Source: Odontocerum albicorne
Taxonomy: Eukaryota > Arthropoda > Insecta > Trichoptera > Odontoceridae
Reading direction: 5' to 3'
Length of the DNA: 64,000 nucleotides
NCBI GenBank assembly: GCA_949825065.1
Contig: OX463848.1
Coordinates: 24,708,986-24,772,985 of the forward strand
In this document: in pieces, positions 12,451 to 24,200 of the stretch
Layout: each line of letters starts with the position of its first letter
Position numbering within the stretch: the stretch's first letter is position 1
Notes under the pieces: model-generated
What the model was told of the DNA's origin: nothing
Seen by the model: the letters and a program-made list of their open reading frames with translations, nothing else
Databases searched by the model: none
Position numbers and translations under genes: made by a program

Positions 12451-12492
12451 TTAATTTATTTTTAACAAACACTGTTTATTCCACTTTTTTAT

Positions 12493-12537
12493 GACGGTAT
12501 AACCCTACCGGTTTCAAGGCTTTCACCTAATCTTCAG
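12493..12537 (-). ncRNA. hammerhead-ribozyme-like motif, left PLE arm
   Basis: Read on the minus strand this is CTGAAGA, a short imperfect stem, GAAA, a CGGTA/TACCG stem, then GTC. It is the inverted twin of the motif at 13583-13627, with one weakening change in the stem II region (TTAGG instead of TGAGG). See the right-arm entry for caveats. Confidence 0.35.
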
Positions 12538-12631
12538 GGGAGCGTAAACAAGACTAAATGCTGTTCGGACTGGCACCGATATAGACACTTCAACGGTTGG
12601 AGGCGGGAGGGGTGAGAGGAAGGCTAGGTAA

Positions 12632-13597
12632 TATTTTCTTAAATATTTAAATTCTATAGAAAGTTTTATAAAATTTACATTAGAAACAGAACAGGGCGGA
12701 AAATTAAATTTCTTGGACCTAACATTATCTCGGAAAAAAGGCACATTTGACTTTGATATATATAGGAAAAATACTTATTCAGACTCTATAATTCCAGCAA
12801 CTTCTAACCATCCTAATAATCATAAATTCGCCGCCTTTAACTGTATGCTTCATAGATTGCTCAGTGTCCCATTAACCGACGACAATTTTAAAAAGGAATT
12901 AATAACCATCAAAAAAATTGCTACAAATAATGGCTATCCTGGGAGCCTCATTGATTCACTTTTAAAAAACAAAACAAAAAAGAAACTTATAAAAGATTAT
13001 ATATTTAACGACACCTATAAGCATACCTATAAATGGAGCAAAGTCCTATTTATAAAAAATATATCAAATGAAATAACCAAAAATATTACAAGTCACATAA
13101 AGCCAGCTTTTTACACTAACTTTAATCTCCGGAAACTCTTATTTAATGGGAAAGGCAAAAATGGAATACTTAACAACAGCGGTGTGTATAAACTTTTATG
13201 TGCTGACTGTGATAATTTCTATATAGGAAAGACAGGAAGATCTTTTGAAAAGAGATTTCATGAACACCAATCTGCTTTAACAAATCCTCTAATTTATTCT
13301 GAAATGGCTAATCATTGTCACCGTGAGAATCATACTTTTTCTATCGATGATGCCAAATTCTTACATATTAGCGGCAACGGAAATAGATTGGACAGATTAG
13401 AGGCCCTAGAAATTTCTAAGTCAGTATACCGATCAGAGCATCTGCTGAATAGTTATTTCCCCAAAATCTCCCCGCTCTTGGCCGAAATTATACCTAGCCT
13501 TCCTCTCACCCCTCCCGCCACAACCGTTGAAGTGTCTATATCGGTGCCAGTCCGAACAGCATTTAGTCTTGTTTACGCTCCCCTGAAGATGAGGTGA
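12632..13597 (+). CDS. Penelope RT C-terminus with GIY-YIG endonuclease (5'-truncated)
   Basis: The frame is open from 12632, just behind a stop at 12629-12631 where the left arm is joined, to the TGA at 13595. It starts with a KYLNSIESFIKFTLETEQ-like segment and GGKLNFLDLTL, typical of the C-terminal RT/linker region of Penelope elements. The GIY-YIG nuclease follows: GVY at about 13181-13189, YIG at about 13220-13228, then GKTGRSFEKRFHEH with the expected Arg, and a Cys/His cluster (CADC, then HEH). This nuclease nicks target DNA for target-primed integration. The last 30 or so codons read into the right arm. The catalytic YxDD of the RT is absent, so the protein cannot reverse transcribe on its own. 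Confidence 0.85.
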   Translation, partial: YFLKYLNSIESFIKFTLETEQGGKLNFLDLTLSRKKGTFDFDIYRKNTYSDSIIPATSNHPNNHKFAAFNCMLHRLLSVPLTDDNFKKELITIKKIATNNGYPGSLIDSLLKNKTKKKLIKDYIFNDTYKHTYKWSKVLFIKNISNEITKNITSHIKPAFYTNFNLRKLLFNGKGKNGILNNSGVYKLLCADCDNFYIGKTGRSFEKRFHEHQSALTNPLIYSEMANHCHRENHTFSIDDAKFLHISGNGNRLDRLEALEISKSVYRSEHLLNSYFPKISPLLAEIIPSLPLTPPATTVEVSISVPVRTAFSLVYAPLKMR

Positions 13598-13627
13598 AAG
13601 CCTTGAAACCGGTAGGGTTATACCGTC
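13583..13627 (+). ncRNA. hammerhead-ribozyme-like motif, right PLE arm
   Basis: The order of elements matches a type I hammerhead core: CTGAAGA (fits CUGANGA), stem II GAGG/CCTT with a TGAAAG loop, GAAA, stem III CGGTA/TACCG (one bulged C), and a GTC cleavage triplet at 13625-13627. Hammerhead ribozymes are known in the terminal repeats of Penelope-like elements. The weakness is stem I: bases directly flanking CTGAAGA and GTC do not pair, so cleavage activity of this copy is doubtful. Confidence 0.4.
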
Positions 13628-13718
13628 ATAAAAAAAGTGGAATAAACAGTGTTTGTTAAAAATAAATTACAATGTCTTTAAACCTCCACAACGTTAATGC
13701 CTTAACTATAAACAACAT

Positions 13719-13728
13719 AATAAAACGT
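13719..13728. repeat. target-site duplication, right of Penelope insertion
   Basis: AATAAAACGT, identical to 12441-12450. Confidence 0.85.
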
Positions 13729-14452
13729 GTCACGAGCAAGTTGATCTGGAAAAATTTCCTTTAGCAAGCATCGAAACTGAGTGAAAATTTGTCAATTATT
13801 TAGACCTCTCAAGACATTAATTTGTAGTGACTGTTTCTTGATTTATTAAAAATTATCTTTTTTACTCATTTTAGATACGCTTTTCGATTGAGGGCTTTAT
13901 TAAAAAAATCAACATTTTGGGTATTTTACTTGCAGCGAGGGGTATTCTGAGTTGACGTGCAGCGACATGAGGGGTATTCGGCGACATGAAAGTATTTTTA
14001 ATTGTTAAATGGACGGAAAACACCTTTTACCCTACCGACTATCTCGAATAGAGATATATCTTAATACCAAACTGTTTTGTTTTACTCTATAACAAAAAAA
14101 ATGAAACCTTCTTTTTAAATTGCGAAGGGAAATATCGCGATTTTACGCACTTTATGTAAAGGTAACAACAACTTGGATTAATATTCATCATAACAACATC
14201 TGATGTTGTCTGATAATATATTCGAGTTCAAATTGCACATGTCCTCATTGCGTCATTACTGTTCCTTTCATAAATTGGCACACCATGATTTCGCTTTTTC
14301 AATTGGCACAGTAAATATTTATCTAAGAATAAGGGAATAATAATAATAATAATATTGTCAGCAATAAGAAATTACAAACAGGTGATGCAAAATTATTGAA
14401 TCTTCGTGAAATATACTAAGTTTATAAATAAAATGACAATCTTTGTATAACA

Positions 14453-14460
14453 TACGAGTA
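14453..14460. repeat. TACGAGTA octamer, absent in paralog
   Basis: Copy A reads 'aacaTACGAGTAtgtagg', whereas copy B (about 47450) reads 'aacaTAtgtggg'. The difference fits insertion of CGAG plus duplication of TA. Confidence 0.7.
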
Positions 14461-14676
14461 TGTAGGCTTAAAACTATCTGGTATTTTTGCGGCCGGGTTC
14501 ACCTTCCTTTTAATGGTGCGGGTTTATCTCGGCTGGGAGGATGTTATGGGATGAGCCCAGACCTTTTGATAGCTTCTCTCTTAAATGCCTTCACTTTTCT
14601 GTAGCCTGAACATATGATATATAATATTTGTAACCTCAGAATGTCAGCTACCTCACAAGGTTATTTTAATTGATTT

Positions 14677-14684
14677 TACTCGTA
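14677..14684. repeat. TACTCGTA octamer, absent in paralog
   Basis: Copy A reads 'attttTACTCGTAatttc', whereas copy B (about 47680) reads 'attttAatttc' with a plain TA at the junction. This is the reverse-complement form of the same octamer. Confidence 0.7.
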
Positions 14685-15082
14685 ATTTCATATATCAGCC
14701 ATCTCATATTGCTTGCTCTGAGACAGCAGCACCCATAAAATACACATATAAACACACGTAAATGGTTTGAACAGATCTGATCTGTAATCATCCGTGTGAT
14801 TTGACAATACTGTTTTTTTTCTCTGCTCATTTAAATTTTGGAGTGTTATTTTACTTTATCTTTTTACGCTGTCATTGAATCTGGAGTTTGGTGTGGACCA
14901 TATGTGTGCATTTAGATTGATACAATTGTAGTTAGAAATATTGTGTTTTTAATTGTATTAATTGCTTATTCATGATAAATTAATTTACTTTAATTACATT
15001 ATAATTTATGAATACTTGAACAAAATAAAACCAAACAAAATAAAATGATGTGCAAAGAAATTGTATTTGATTTTTTTACTTT

Positions 15083-15092
15083 TTTATTTATT
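15083..15092 (-). terminator. polyadenylation signals of gene A
   Basis: Two overlapping AATAAA hexamers on the minus strand lie 35-45 bases beyond the stop codon of gene A. Confidence 0.55.
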
Positions 15093-15126
15093 TAAAAAAT
15101 TGCTCTCAACCTGGTACAAAAATGTA

Positions 15127-15285
15127 TTATTCGTGGCAATCATCTCCTTGGAAATTGCTGATGATGGCTGCAGATTCATTTATTGATTGTACGTAGTGGA
15201 AGCTGCACAAATTATCCAGTCTTGCCTTTCTCAACGCACAGCAACATCTAGACGTATTTTTTGCTAGGGCATATGCCAAATTACT
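15127..15285 (-). CDS. gene A exon 5 (terminal)
   Basis: The acceptor TTCCACAG lies before AGT AAT TTG. The exon encodes 52 residues and TAA: SNLAYALAKNTSRCCC, then RLDNLCSFHYVQSINES, ending GDDCHE. It has five Cys and two sequons (NTS, NES). Gene B's exon has the same length with three replacements. Gene C's exon is one codon longer and keeps A-K-N-T, CC, LDxLCxxH and the C-H-D/E end. Confidence 0.85.
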   Translation of the reverse strand, partial: SNLAYALAKNTSRCCCALRKARLDNLCSFHYVQSINESAAIISNFQGDDCHE

Positions 15286-18200
15286 CTGTGGAACAAAACC
15301 AGATGATAATATTTTTTTACTGAAAGTAAAATTTAAGACTATAATTTTTTAAAATGGTTTCAAGTTTGATATCTACTTCTTGTCAAGTAGCTATCAACCT
15401 TGAAACAAAATGAAGAAATCTTGTTTAATATCACATATACTACTATATATATTAAATAAACTGTAGACTGTATTATTATGTTGCCCTTTGCGAGACAGGT
15501 TCGATTTACTAAACACTATATCTTAACCGCGATCAATAAATGTTGTGTTTTTTCATTCTTCGTGGAACTTTTCCATTAATAGATCGATTGTTGAATTTTT
15601 TAGGCTAAATCAGTTGAAACTTTAAATAATTTAAAATTAGCATTTTTTTAAATTACTTAGTTCTTTTTATATTGATCCATGTAATTGCATAATTAATTTA
15701 ATTTGGTGGTACAAATCATATTTGTTTGGGTGGATTGCCTAATAAAAACTATAAACCCTTTGAAAACTCATTGGGACGTGATGGGGAGCATACCCACATA
15801 CATAATGAGTATCAATTCTTGCGTATTGCTGGTCAGCAATGGAATATGCAATTCCAGTCTGGAGTAAGTCCTCATATGTTAAACAGTTTAACGTTACTAT
15901 GAATGAAACTGGGAGGATAATAACAGGATTAAGTTATTTATGAAAAAGAGTTTATCATTATTACACTATACTTCCAAACAGGGACACCATAAATCACTTA
16001 CATCTATGTAAGTGCACTGCCCTGCACTCCACGTCTACTCAAGTTAGCCTGAGACGGCGAAGATTCCTTTTTTTATCATCAGTTAAGATGTAGGATAAGC
16101 GTCCATTTTGTCGAGTCCTTTACGGAAGGTATAACAGCACAGTTCTTAACAACCTTCATTGCTTAACAGTGTAGTGGTTATAGACTACTGCTATGTCCGA
16201 AGACGATCCGTCTCATTCTTAATGTGATAGTACCATCATTCTAAGGCATTTGTCATTAATACTGAGAATTCCTCGGAATTTAAGTCCATAGCTAAGTGAA
16301 TAAAAATGATAATTTAGAGAACAGTTCAGTATTTTACCTCAGCTAGAGTATATGGATCGTGGAGATCGTAGAGTGCACTTTGCATTGGAGTAAGAGTGAA
16401 AGCTATTAGAACAGCCTGGGCTCGTTCTTCATAAACATTTGATTTGAATAGGCGGAAAAATACGTTAGACAGACTACACGGCATGAATTTACTGTAGACT
16501 TTCCAAAGTTCTTTTGCGTCGAACGACAGACCAGCGTCTCTGCAATTCCGAGGGATATTCTGCAAAAATAATAAGGAACATGAGTATGGATTTCAACACT
16601 TAATGATTATTCAAGTATAATAATTTGGTAACCAGAGAGGAAGAAGAAAGTTTCTAATCTTATTAAAACGTTCGCATATTGTCCCAATACACAAGGGAGG
16701 CTCAATGGATGACTTAAAAAATTATAGACCTATATCTCTACTGAGCATTATCTCAAAAATTATTGAGAAAATAGTGAAGGACCGACTGATGAAATTTTTC
16801 AATATCCACAACATTATCTCTCCTAATCAGTTTGGGTTCCAAAGGAATGTGGGAACTGAAACTGCTTTGCTTAGTCTAGTAAACAGCGTTACCACCACTT
16901 TGGATAATAAGAAAGCATGTTTGGCAGTTTTTTTGGACCTTGCAAAGGCTTTTGATACAGTGTCTCACCGAATATTACTTACCAGATTGATGGAGGTGGG
17001 CATATGTGGGCGCTCTTCTAGTTGGTTCTCTTCATACTTATCTGATAGAACTCAGAGAGTCAAATTGGGTGATAGTGTATTTGGTGAGCCTCTTTTTGTG
17101 AGATTCGGAGTACCTCAAGGTAGTGTTCTGGGACCTTTATTGTACCTGATGTCAATCAGTTGTGTAATCTTTCTATCAGGGGTAAGATTATTACTTTTGC
17201 GGACGACACGATTCTTCTATTCGAAGGCCGAACATGGGATGATGTATTCTCAAAGACTAACGAAGAATTACGTGTAGTTAAAGAATGGATGGACTCAAAT
17301 TTATTGACTCTAAATTCCCAAAAAACTAAATACATCACATTTAGCATATCTACAAGAACTCAAGCACCTACAAATAAATACATAACACTGCACACTTGTT
17401 CACCCATGGCTGACTGTAGTTGTGTTTCCTTGGAAAGGGTTGATAGTATAAAGTACCTTGGAGTTTATGTTGATCAGTACCTTCGTTGGGAGGTCCATAT
17501 TATTACTTTGAGCGCAAAAATCAGAAAACTAGGATACATATTCCGTATGGTTCGAAATGTGCTCAGTGAAAATATTCTTAAAAGTATATACTTTGCCTTA
17601 TGTCAGTCAGCACTTTCTTACTGTATATCAGTTTGGGGGGGATGCACCTTAACCCAAAAACACATATTGCAGGTTTCCCAAAAATTGATTGTGAAAATAA
17701 TTAATAAATTTCCTGCTCGGTATCCCACGGCGGAGCTTTTCAGAGAGTGTCAGGTCCTGAACATAGCCAATTTATATCTCAAATCCTTTCTCTGGCACTA
17801 CCATCGAGATGAAGGGAAGATGCAGATTCAGCAGACACACATGACACGCATTGTGGGATGAATATTTTTGGTCTTTCTGGAGTGATGATGTGTGAAGAGT
17901 TAAATTTCGCAAGATGTTTCCAGTTGTAGTTGAGTGTCACTGTTTGTCAGGTTGATGAGAGCGTGCAACGGGGTTTTGTTTTTGTGTAATCAAAAATCGG
18001 AAAGAAGTATCGATTTATTTTTTCATGCTAAATATCCTCAGTGAGATACAGGCAAAAGGCTAGTTTACTGGAGATACGACAAATGAAAGGCAACAAACCC
18101 AGATCCATTAAAATTGTATGTCCAAATCAAATAACCTGTTGTTTTTTCGCAAATTGTTTATATTTCTTGTCATGTGTAATAATAAATAAATAAATAAAAT

Positions 18201-21200
18201 TATTAAAGAGTGTTTTCGTGTTTCGTAATTTGTGTCAGTGATTACAGCTATATAAAAATATATATAAATATATATAAAAAATCTAAATATAGAGTGAAAT
18301 GACAACAGTAACAATGCTACTTATGTTTTCCTGCGAAGTGATTCAGTTATGCCTATAACATTTACTAAGGAGTGCACTCTTTAATTTACGCACCAAGATG
18401 TGGAAGATATACTCGTAAATATCAGAAAATTCGTTCAGTAAGGTCATTCTGTTTACGAGTGGTGATGTTCTTAACAGATCAGTTTGTGAATACGGCACCG
18501 AAGACAACCTTAACATACTCGTAATTAACGACCGTGTAAATGATTTCCGGTACATTAAACCAAAATTGGTCAGTCAAAAAAGGGTTTGGTAATTTTTCCT
18601 GTTAGCCAGTTAACATAATAAATTTCCTGTTAACTAAATAAACATATAATAGTAAGAAACTTACTGGAAGTGTTAGATTGCTTAGAGCTGCGTACGTGTA
18701 AATGTGACAGTGATTCTTCATTAAGTCTACCAAAGATCTCACAGCTTTCACATAACTATCACTCTCCTTAGTCTTTTACCGGAGGTTGAGATAAATACTT
18801 AACAAAACAAATATATGATATCATGATAATTGCCGGAATTGTTAAATTCCTGCATCCCAACATCCTCAGAGCAGCATACGTGTAAATGCGATTGTGATTT
18901 TTTTAATGTCTACCAAGGAACTCACAGCTATCACATAACTGTCACAGTCTTTAGTATTTTACCGAAGGTAGAGATACATATTAAGCAAAATAAATTTACA
19001 ATAGCATAATAGTTACCGGAAGTGTTATATTCCTGCATCCCATCATACTTAGAGTTGCGTACGTGGCAATGTGACAGTGGTTCTTGATAATATCTACCAA
19101 GGAACTCACAGCTGTCACGTAACTGTCACTATCTTTAGTTTTTTCATATTGAAGTGCTGCATTTATTACCTATGAAATTCAAAATTTTATTTACTTTAAT
19201 TGAAATAAGATAACTATATTTCTTAATAATTATATAAATTTCCTAGCTATCTTATAAATGAATACTAGTGTTAACAGTACAAATAATGTAAAAGTTATAA
19301 TCAATATTTTCTAGAATATATGGAAATGTGTCCGGATTGCCGTATACTGATGACATGGTAGTGTTAGTTAAAAATTAGGATGAATTAGTATAAGTAAATT
19401 GTCTGTTGTATGGGAAGATAAAGATCTTAGAATGAATGTTGTGAAATCGTAAATAGCAGAATCCCTCAACTTGCTCGAGTCTTCCATATATGCGTTAACA
19501 ATGGAATACTCGAGCATGTTAAGGGATTCTGCTTTGAGGTAGTTTTTTCTCAGATAATTGTAGAGTTACGAGATATATCGAACGGCGTGTAGTGACATAA
19601 ATACTTGGGGTGAGAATGTACGATATAATACGCAATGAAGTGATTAAGGATATGTGTGAATGCTGAAAGGTTGAGTAAAATTAAGTTGAGCTCTCTGAGA
19701 AGGTTTGGGCACGTAGAAAAAATAAGCAAAGAAACATTAACATAACAAATATACAGAGCTAATGTGAGCTTAGTAAAATCAATGTTCTAGAATATATGGA
19801 AATGTGTGCGGATTGCTGTATGCTGATGACATGGTAGTGTTAGTAGAAAATTAGGATGAATTAGTCTGATAAGTAAAGTGTGTGTTGTATGGGAAGAGAA
19901 AGATCTGAGAATGAATGTTGTGAAATCGTAAATAGCAGAATCCCTCAACTTGCTCGAGTTTTTCATACGAGTATGTGCGTTAACAATGGAATACTCGAGC
20001 AAGTTAAGGGATTCTGCTTTGAGGTAGTATTTTCTCAGATAATTGTAGAGTTACGAGATATATCGAACGGCGTGAAGTGACATAAATACTTGGGGTGACA
20101 ATGTATCATAGAATACGGAATGAAGTGATTAAGGATAGATGTGATAGGTTGAGTAAGATGAAGTTGAGCTCTCTGAGATAGTTTGGGCACGTAGAACAAA
20201 TAAGTGAAAAAACATGAACAAAACAAATAAACAGAGTAAATGTGAGTTTAGGAAAATTTATTTCAGTATGGTTGGATCAAGTGAATGATATATTCAAAAT
20301 AGGAAATTTAAGAAGTGAGAGAAATCCTACGAGTTGTATGAGATGGTATATTGATTTGGAAGAAGTGAAATTTGAGTGTTTTAATAGGAAAGTCTGGCGC
20401 TCTATCCTTTCTGCTTACCTTTACAGGGAAGCGACGTGAAGGTATGTATGTTTATTTTTTTAAGTAACATAGCTGGTTCGAGGGTTTGCCCTATCTATTT
20501 ATTTTTGTTGTTCATCAACGATATAATTAAAACATTCATTGACTACGAAATTATGTTTTCAGCTGAAGACATGAAGCTTTTTTACACTATAAATGTACCC
20601 GATGATTGAACATAGAGCTCATAGGCTGCACTTTAATGCTACTATTCAAGCCGTTGTTAATTATAATAAAAATATAAGGACATATCAAAGGCGCTCTTAC
20701 TCGGGATTTCAAGCACCCCTTAAGGCTGCTCTGTGAATGGCATTTCATCAATGCTACTGTTCCTAGGGTTAGTGCTTCTGCTCGTCTGCCTTGACAAGTC
20801 TTCAATAAATTTTTGGCCAAGTACAACTGCATAGCCCAATTTTTGGGTGTAATATGACGGAGAAGATTATTTTTAGACAGCATATAAACGTTGTTTAATG
20901 GTTGCAGGCATTTTCTCTTCTTTTGAAAGAATCTTGATAACGGCATGACATTTATTTTTAACATTTCAGAATGAAACGAAACAACACATCTTCATCAAGA
21001 TACACACTCGAACTTAATCAGTTAGGATTTGCTAAATAAAGTTCAACTACTTTCCTTACTTTCTATGGTGTAAGTCTACGGTCGCCGAATCTTTTCAATA
21101 AATAACTATCTTTTCAATAAATTATTTACTCTCAGAGTAAACTCAAAAATGCCAGAGTAAAGTTTATATAGAGGATGAGTATAACTCCACAAAAGGCGAG

Positions 21201-24200
21201 AAGATTTTCGCCTTTCAAAAATAAAAATATTAGAAAACCTACAAATGCTGAGAAGTCATTTGAAGCCGAACGGAAGCAAATGAATGAATGAATATGGTCT
21301 TTGTAGTTTTGTTGGAAAATAGTTTTACTCCATAGTATATCATTAGATAACTGTAGTCTCGGGCCGAGTTGCTGTAGTATACTCAAAATATTAACTACGA
21401 ACGCGGCAACTAAGTACGCTGATGTCATCCATGTGAATATAGAGATCCTATGAAGTGGACACCACTTGACTTTGGCGATTACTCCTTCATATATAGTATA
21501 GGAGTTCACGGTCATTATTTAAGAAGAATAAGAAATATGTGCTTACGAAAGTAGATATTATTGATGGAATATATTTGAATTTTTCGTTTCTGGGTTATAA
21601 ATGTGGATAAAATGTATAATTTGTGAGAAAAAAAAAAGTGTCACGATAATGCGCTTGGATTGTTAATAAATATTTACTTATATTTGTTTATCTGCTCAAT
21701 AATTTGTCTAGGTAGCGACCAAATGATTAAAATGTATTTTTCTATACGATAATGGGTTATTACTCATATTTTATTTATTTCATTTATAGTTAAGACATGA
21801 CCACTGTGGAGGTTTTCAGACATTGTTATTTGTTTAATCAAACATTTGTAGTTAAGGCAATGATAACGATGGAGGTTTCAAGACATCGTTATTTGTTTAA
21901 TCAAACATTTGTTGTTAAGGCATGAACAATGTGGAGGTTTCAAGACATCGTTATTTGTTTAATCAAACATTTGTTGTTAAGGCATGAACACTATGGAGGT
22001 TTCAAGACATTTTTATTTCTTTAATCAAACATTTGTAGTTAAGGCACGAACACTGTGGATGTTTCAAGACATTGTTATTTTTTAATTAAGCATTTATTGT
22101 TAATTTTTAATCAAGCATTTATTGGTATAGGCCTACCGGTTTCAAGATTTTCATCTCATCATCAGACGAAAACAAACAAACATGACCAATATTTATTTTT
22201 CTATTCAATAATGACTGAAGGTTGACTCAGATGTGTTTTTATACCAAAAAGTGTTATATTTAAAGGTTTACCTTAGTGTAGGCACAAAAACCATTGTACG
22301 CAGAGGAAACACTCAAAGACGATATGAAATGAGTGGCGTGCATAGATGCGAAGTGTACAAAAAAATATGAATCTGAAGCAGCCATTTCAAGCAGGACATC
22401 TCTCAGCTCAGCTATCAGAGGAGTCACTTTGGCGAGATCCCAAATGGACTTAGTCAAATACCTACAAATATTTTTTTATCAACACATGAATAATTTAATA
22501 AGTTTTTACAAAGGAGTGAACAAGAACAAGACAAAATAAATGTATTTCGGGTGGTCGGTTCTTGATATTTTAAAAACAATATAAATGAGGCTCGATACAT
22601 TCCAAAGTGAGGCTCGATACATTCCAAAAGAAAATTTAATCTTTCGTATCGGTTTAAAATTGATATACTCGTAAGAATCATTTAAGAATGTATTGGTTCC
22701 CTCAATCCTCGCTATCAATTAATTGGTCATATAAGTTACAGCCACCCGATATGAGATAGACTTGTTTCGCTCAATGAAAGGGTTCTTTATTTTAACTAAG
22801 GTAATACGTATTTATATTAATATATACTGTCGATAAAAGGACTACTTATATAGCGCCGTTTAGAGAGCAAACTCATCCAATGGCACCCAACTCTAGACTC
22901 GAATTTATCACTTTTGACAGATTTAAAATATTACAAAATAATTGCTAAGCCATCAGACTAGGTAATTAACTGCATCTGCATATGTGCAGAAAAACGTATT
23001 TGGTAAGAAAATCGCACAAAACTTACCAAATGAAGACGAACTACAAAGAACCATTGTAGATCTTCCGATATGCGATAGTAACACGTTTGGCTTTAGGATT
23101 AGTGCAGTGTTCATATACCATCATAAATTTTGATAAGACTTCTCAAAAATGATCTTCAAATGCTTCCTAAAGCTGCACATGCCACCTTTATCTCTAATAC
23201 TAAGAAGCAGACAGTTCCATGCCACAAGACCAGCAACGGTAAAAGCTCTATCATCCCCATTTAGAAGATGACTTATTAACCATACGCTGAGTCCCAGGAA
23301 GAAGAAGATTAAAATGCTCCTTTACAGCCAAGTTGGTATAGGATCTAAACCACAATGTTTATTTGGACAAAATTTAATTATTTGTCGCAATTTCTCCAAG
23401 AAACTGGTTGAAAAACTATAACACAAAAATTACGGTGCTTTTTATCCCATCGGATTCATCCGACGGTCTTTGACCGGTTGAAGAAATATCAGAACGAATT
23501 TTTCCGTTTTACTTGGAATTAAAATTGCAAAATCAATAGAAATAAGAGAACAACACGTATGATTTACAGACACTTCAAATACTATTCTAAAGTAAGGGTT
23601 TTCTCTTCCTCCATTCTTTCCCTCCAATAAGAGGTCTTAGCAACAGAAACAACATATCTGCAAATTTTAAGAAAAGTTCTCCCTTATCCGCGGTTTTAGT
23701 TACTCGTAATAAACCGCAGATCAAACAAATGAGAGAGAAAATCTTTAACCCTTTGTTAATAAATTATATGTTATCATAGATGGACTCGTATGTATGGGTG
23801 TGCACCGGTGGGAAACATTTGTATTTTTGTTGCTGTAAGGTGCTCAAATGCATCTGGAGTTGGTACGAGGATCAATCAGGAGCACCGTCAGAGGCCAAAA
23901 GTTAGTTCATTGTGGTTGTTAGAGGCGTAAAATACATGAGTTGCCCCCGGGCGCCACTTACCTTCACAATGCTATGGGATCTTATTTGTTGTAACTATCT
24001 ATGTTCGGGTTATAATTAAAAAAAAAAGAATAATTTAATTGCTTCGTTTTATACACGCGAGTCGCATTGAAAGCTCCAAATAGTTTGGTCACGCCTGTTT
24101 AAAGGACTTAGTAGGATCCACGGTTTCAGGCTTCCACTTAGGTTCTTGGAATATATTCTCCCTGGGTAAGGAGGACTACTATCCTTTGTTTTAAAAGTGT

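Larger units (their letters stand above)
12451..13718 (+). mobile_element. Penelope-like element, truncated, with inverted terminal arms
   Basis: The element is bounded by a 10-bp target duplication and is absent from the paralogous site. A left arm (12451-12628) is the inverted complement of the right arm (about 13493-13672). Both contain the CCTGAAGAT...GAAACCGGTAGGGTTATACC block and end near 'aacaaacactgtttattcc' or its complement. Between them lies the C-terminal half of the reverse transcriptase plus GIY-YIG endonuclease. The catalytic RT domain is missing, so this is a 5'-truncated, non-autonomous copy. A related fold-back copy is at 59156-59815. Confidence 0.85.
13740..15082. other. 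3' flank of gene A, non-coding
   Basis: This stretch is colinear with 46800-48080 of copy B. It includes a short tandem 'gacatgaggggtattc' repeat (13930-13990), a run of ATA units (14338-14356) that is absent from copy B, and two TACGAGTA/TACTCGTA octamers. No gene is seen. Confidence 0.6.

Noticed and set aside
20587..20964. Minus-strand 125-codon frame with AEALTLGTVALMKCHSQSSL
   Set aside because: Broken by indels in copy B and without a known domain; probably a repeat relic within the gene A intron.
21370..21436. Hydrophobic minus-strand start MTSAYLVAAFVVNILSILQ as signal-peptide exon
   Set aside because: It lies downstream of the mucin exon in gene A, lacks a convincing donor, and cannot be joined in phase.
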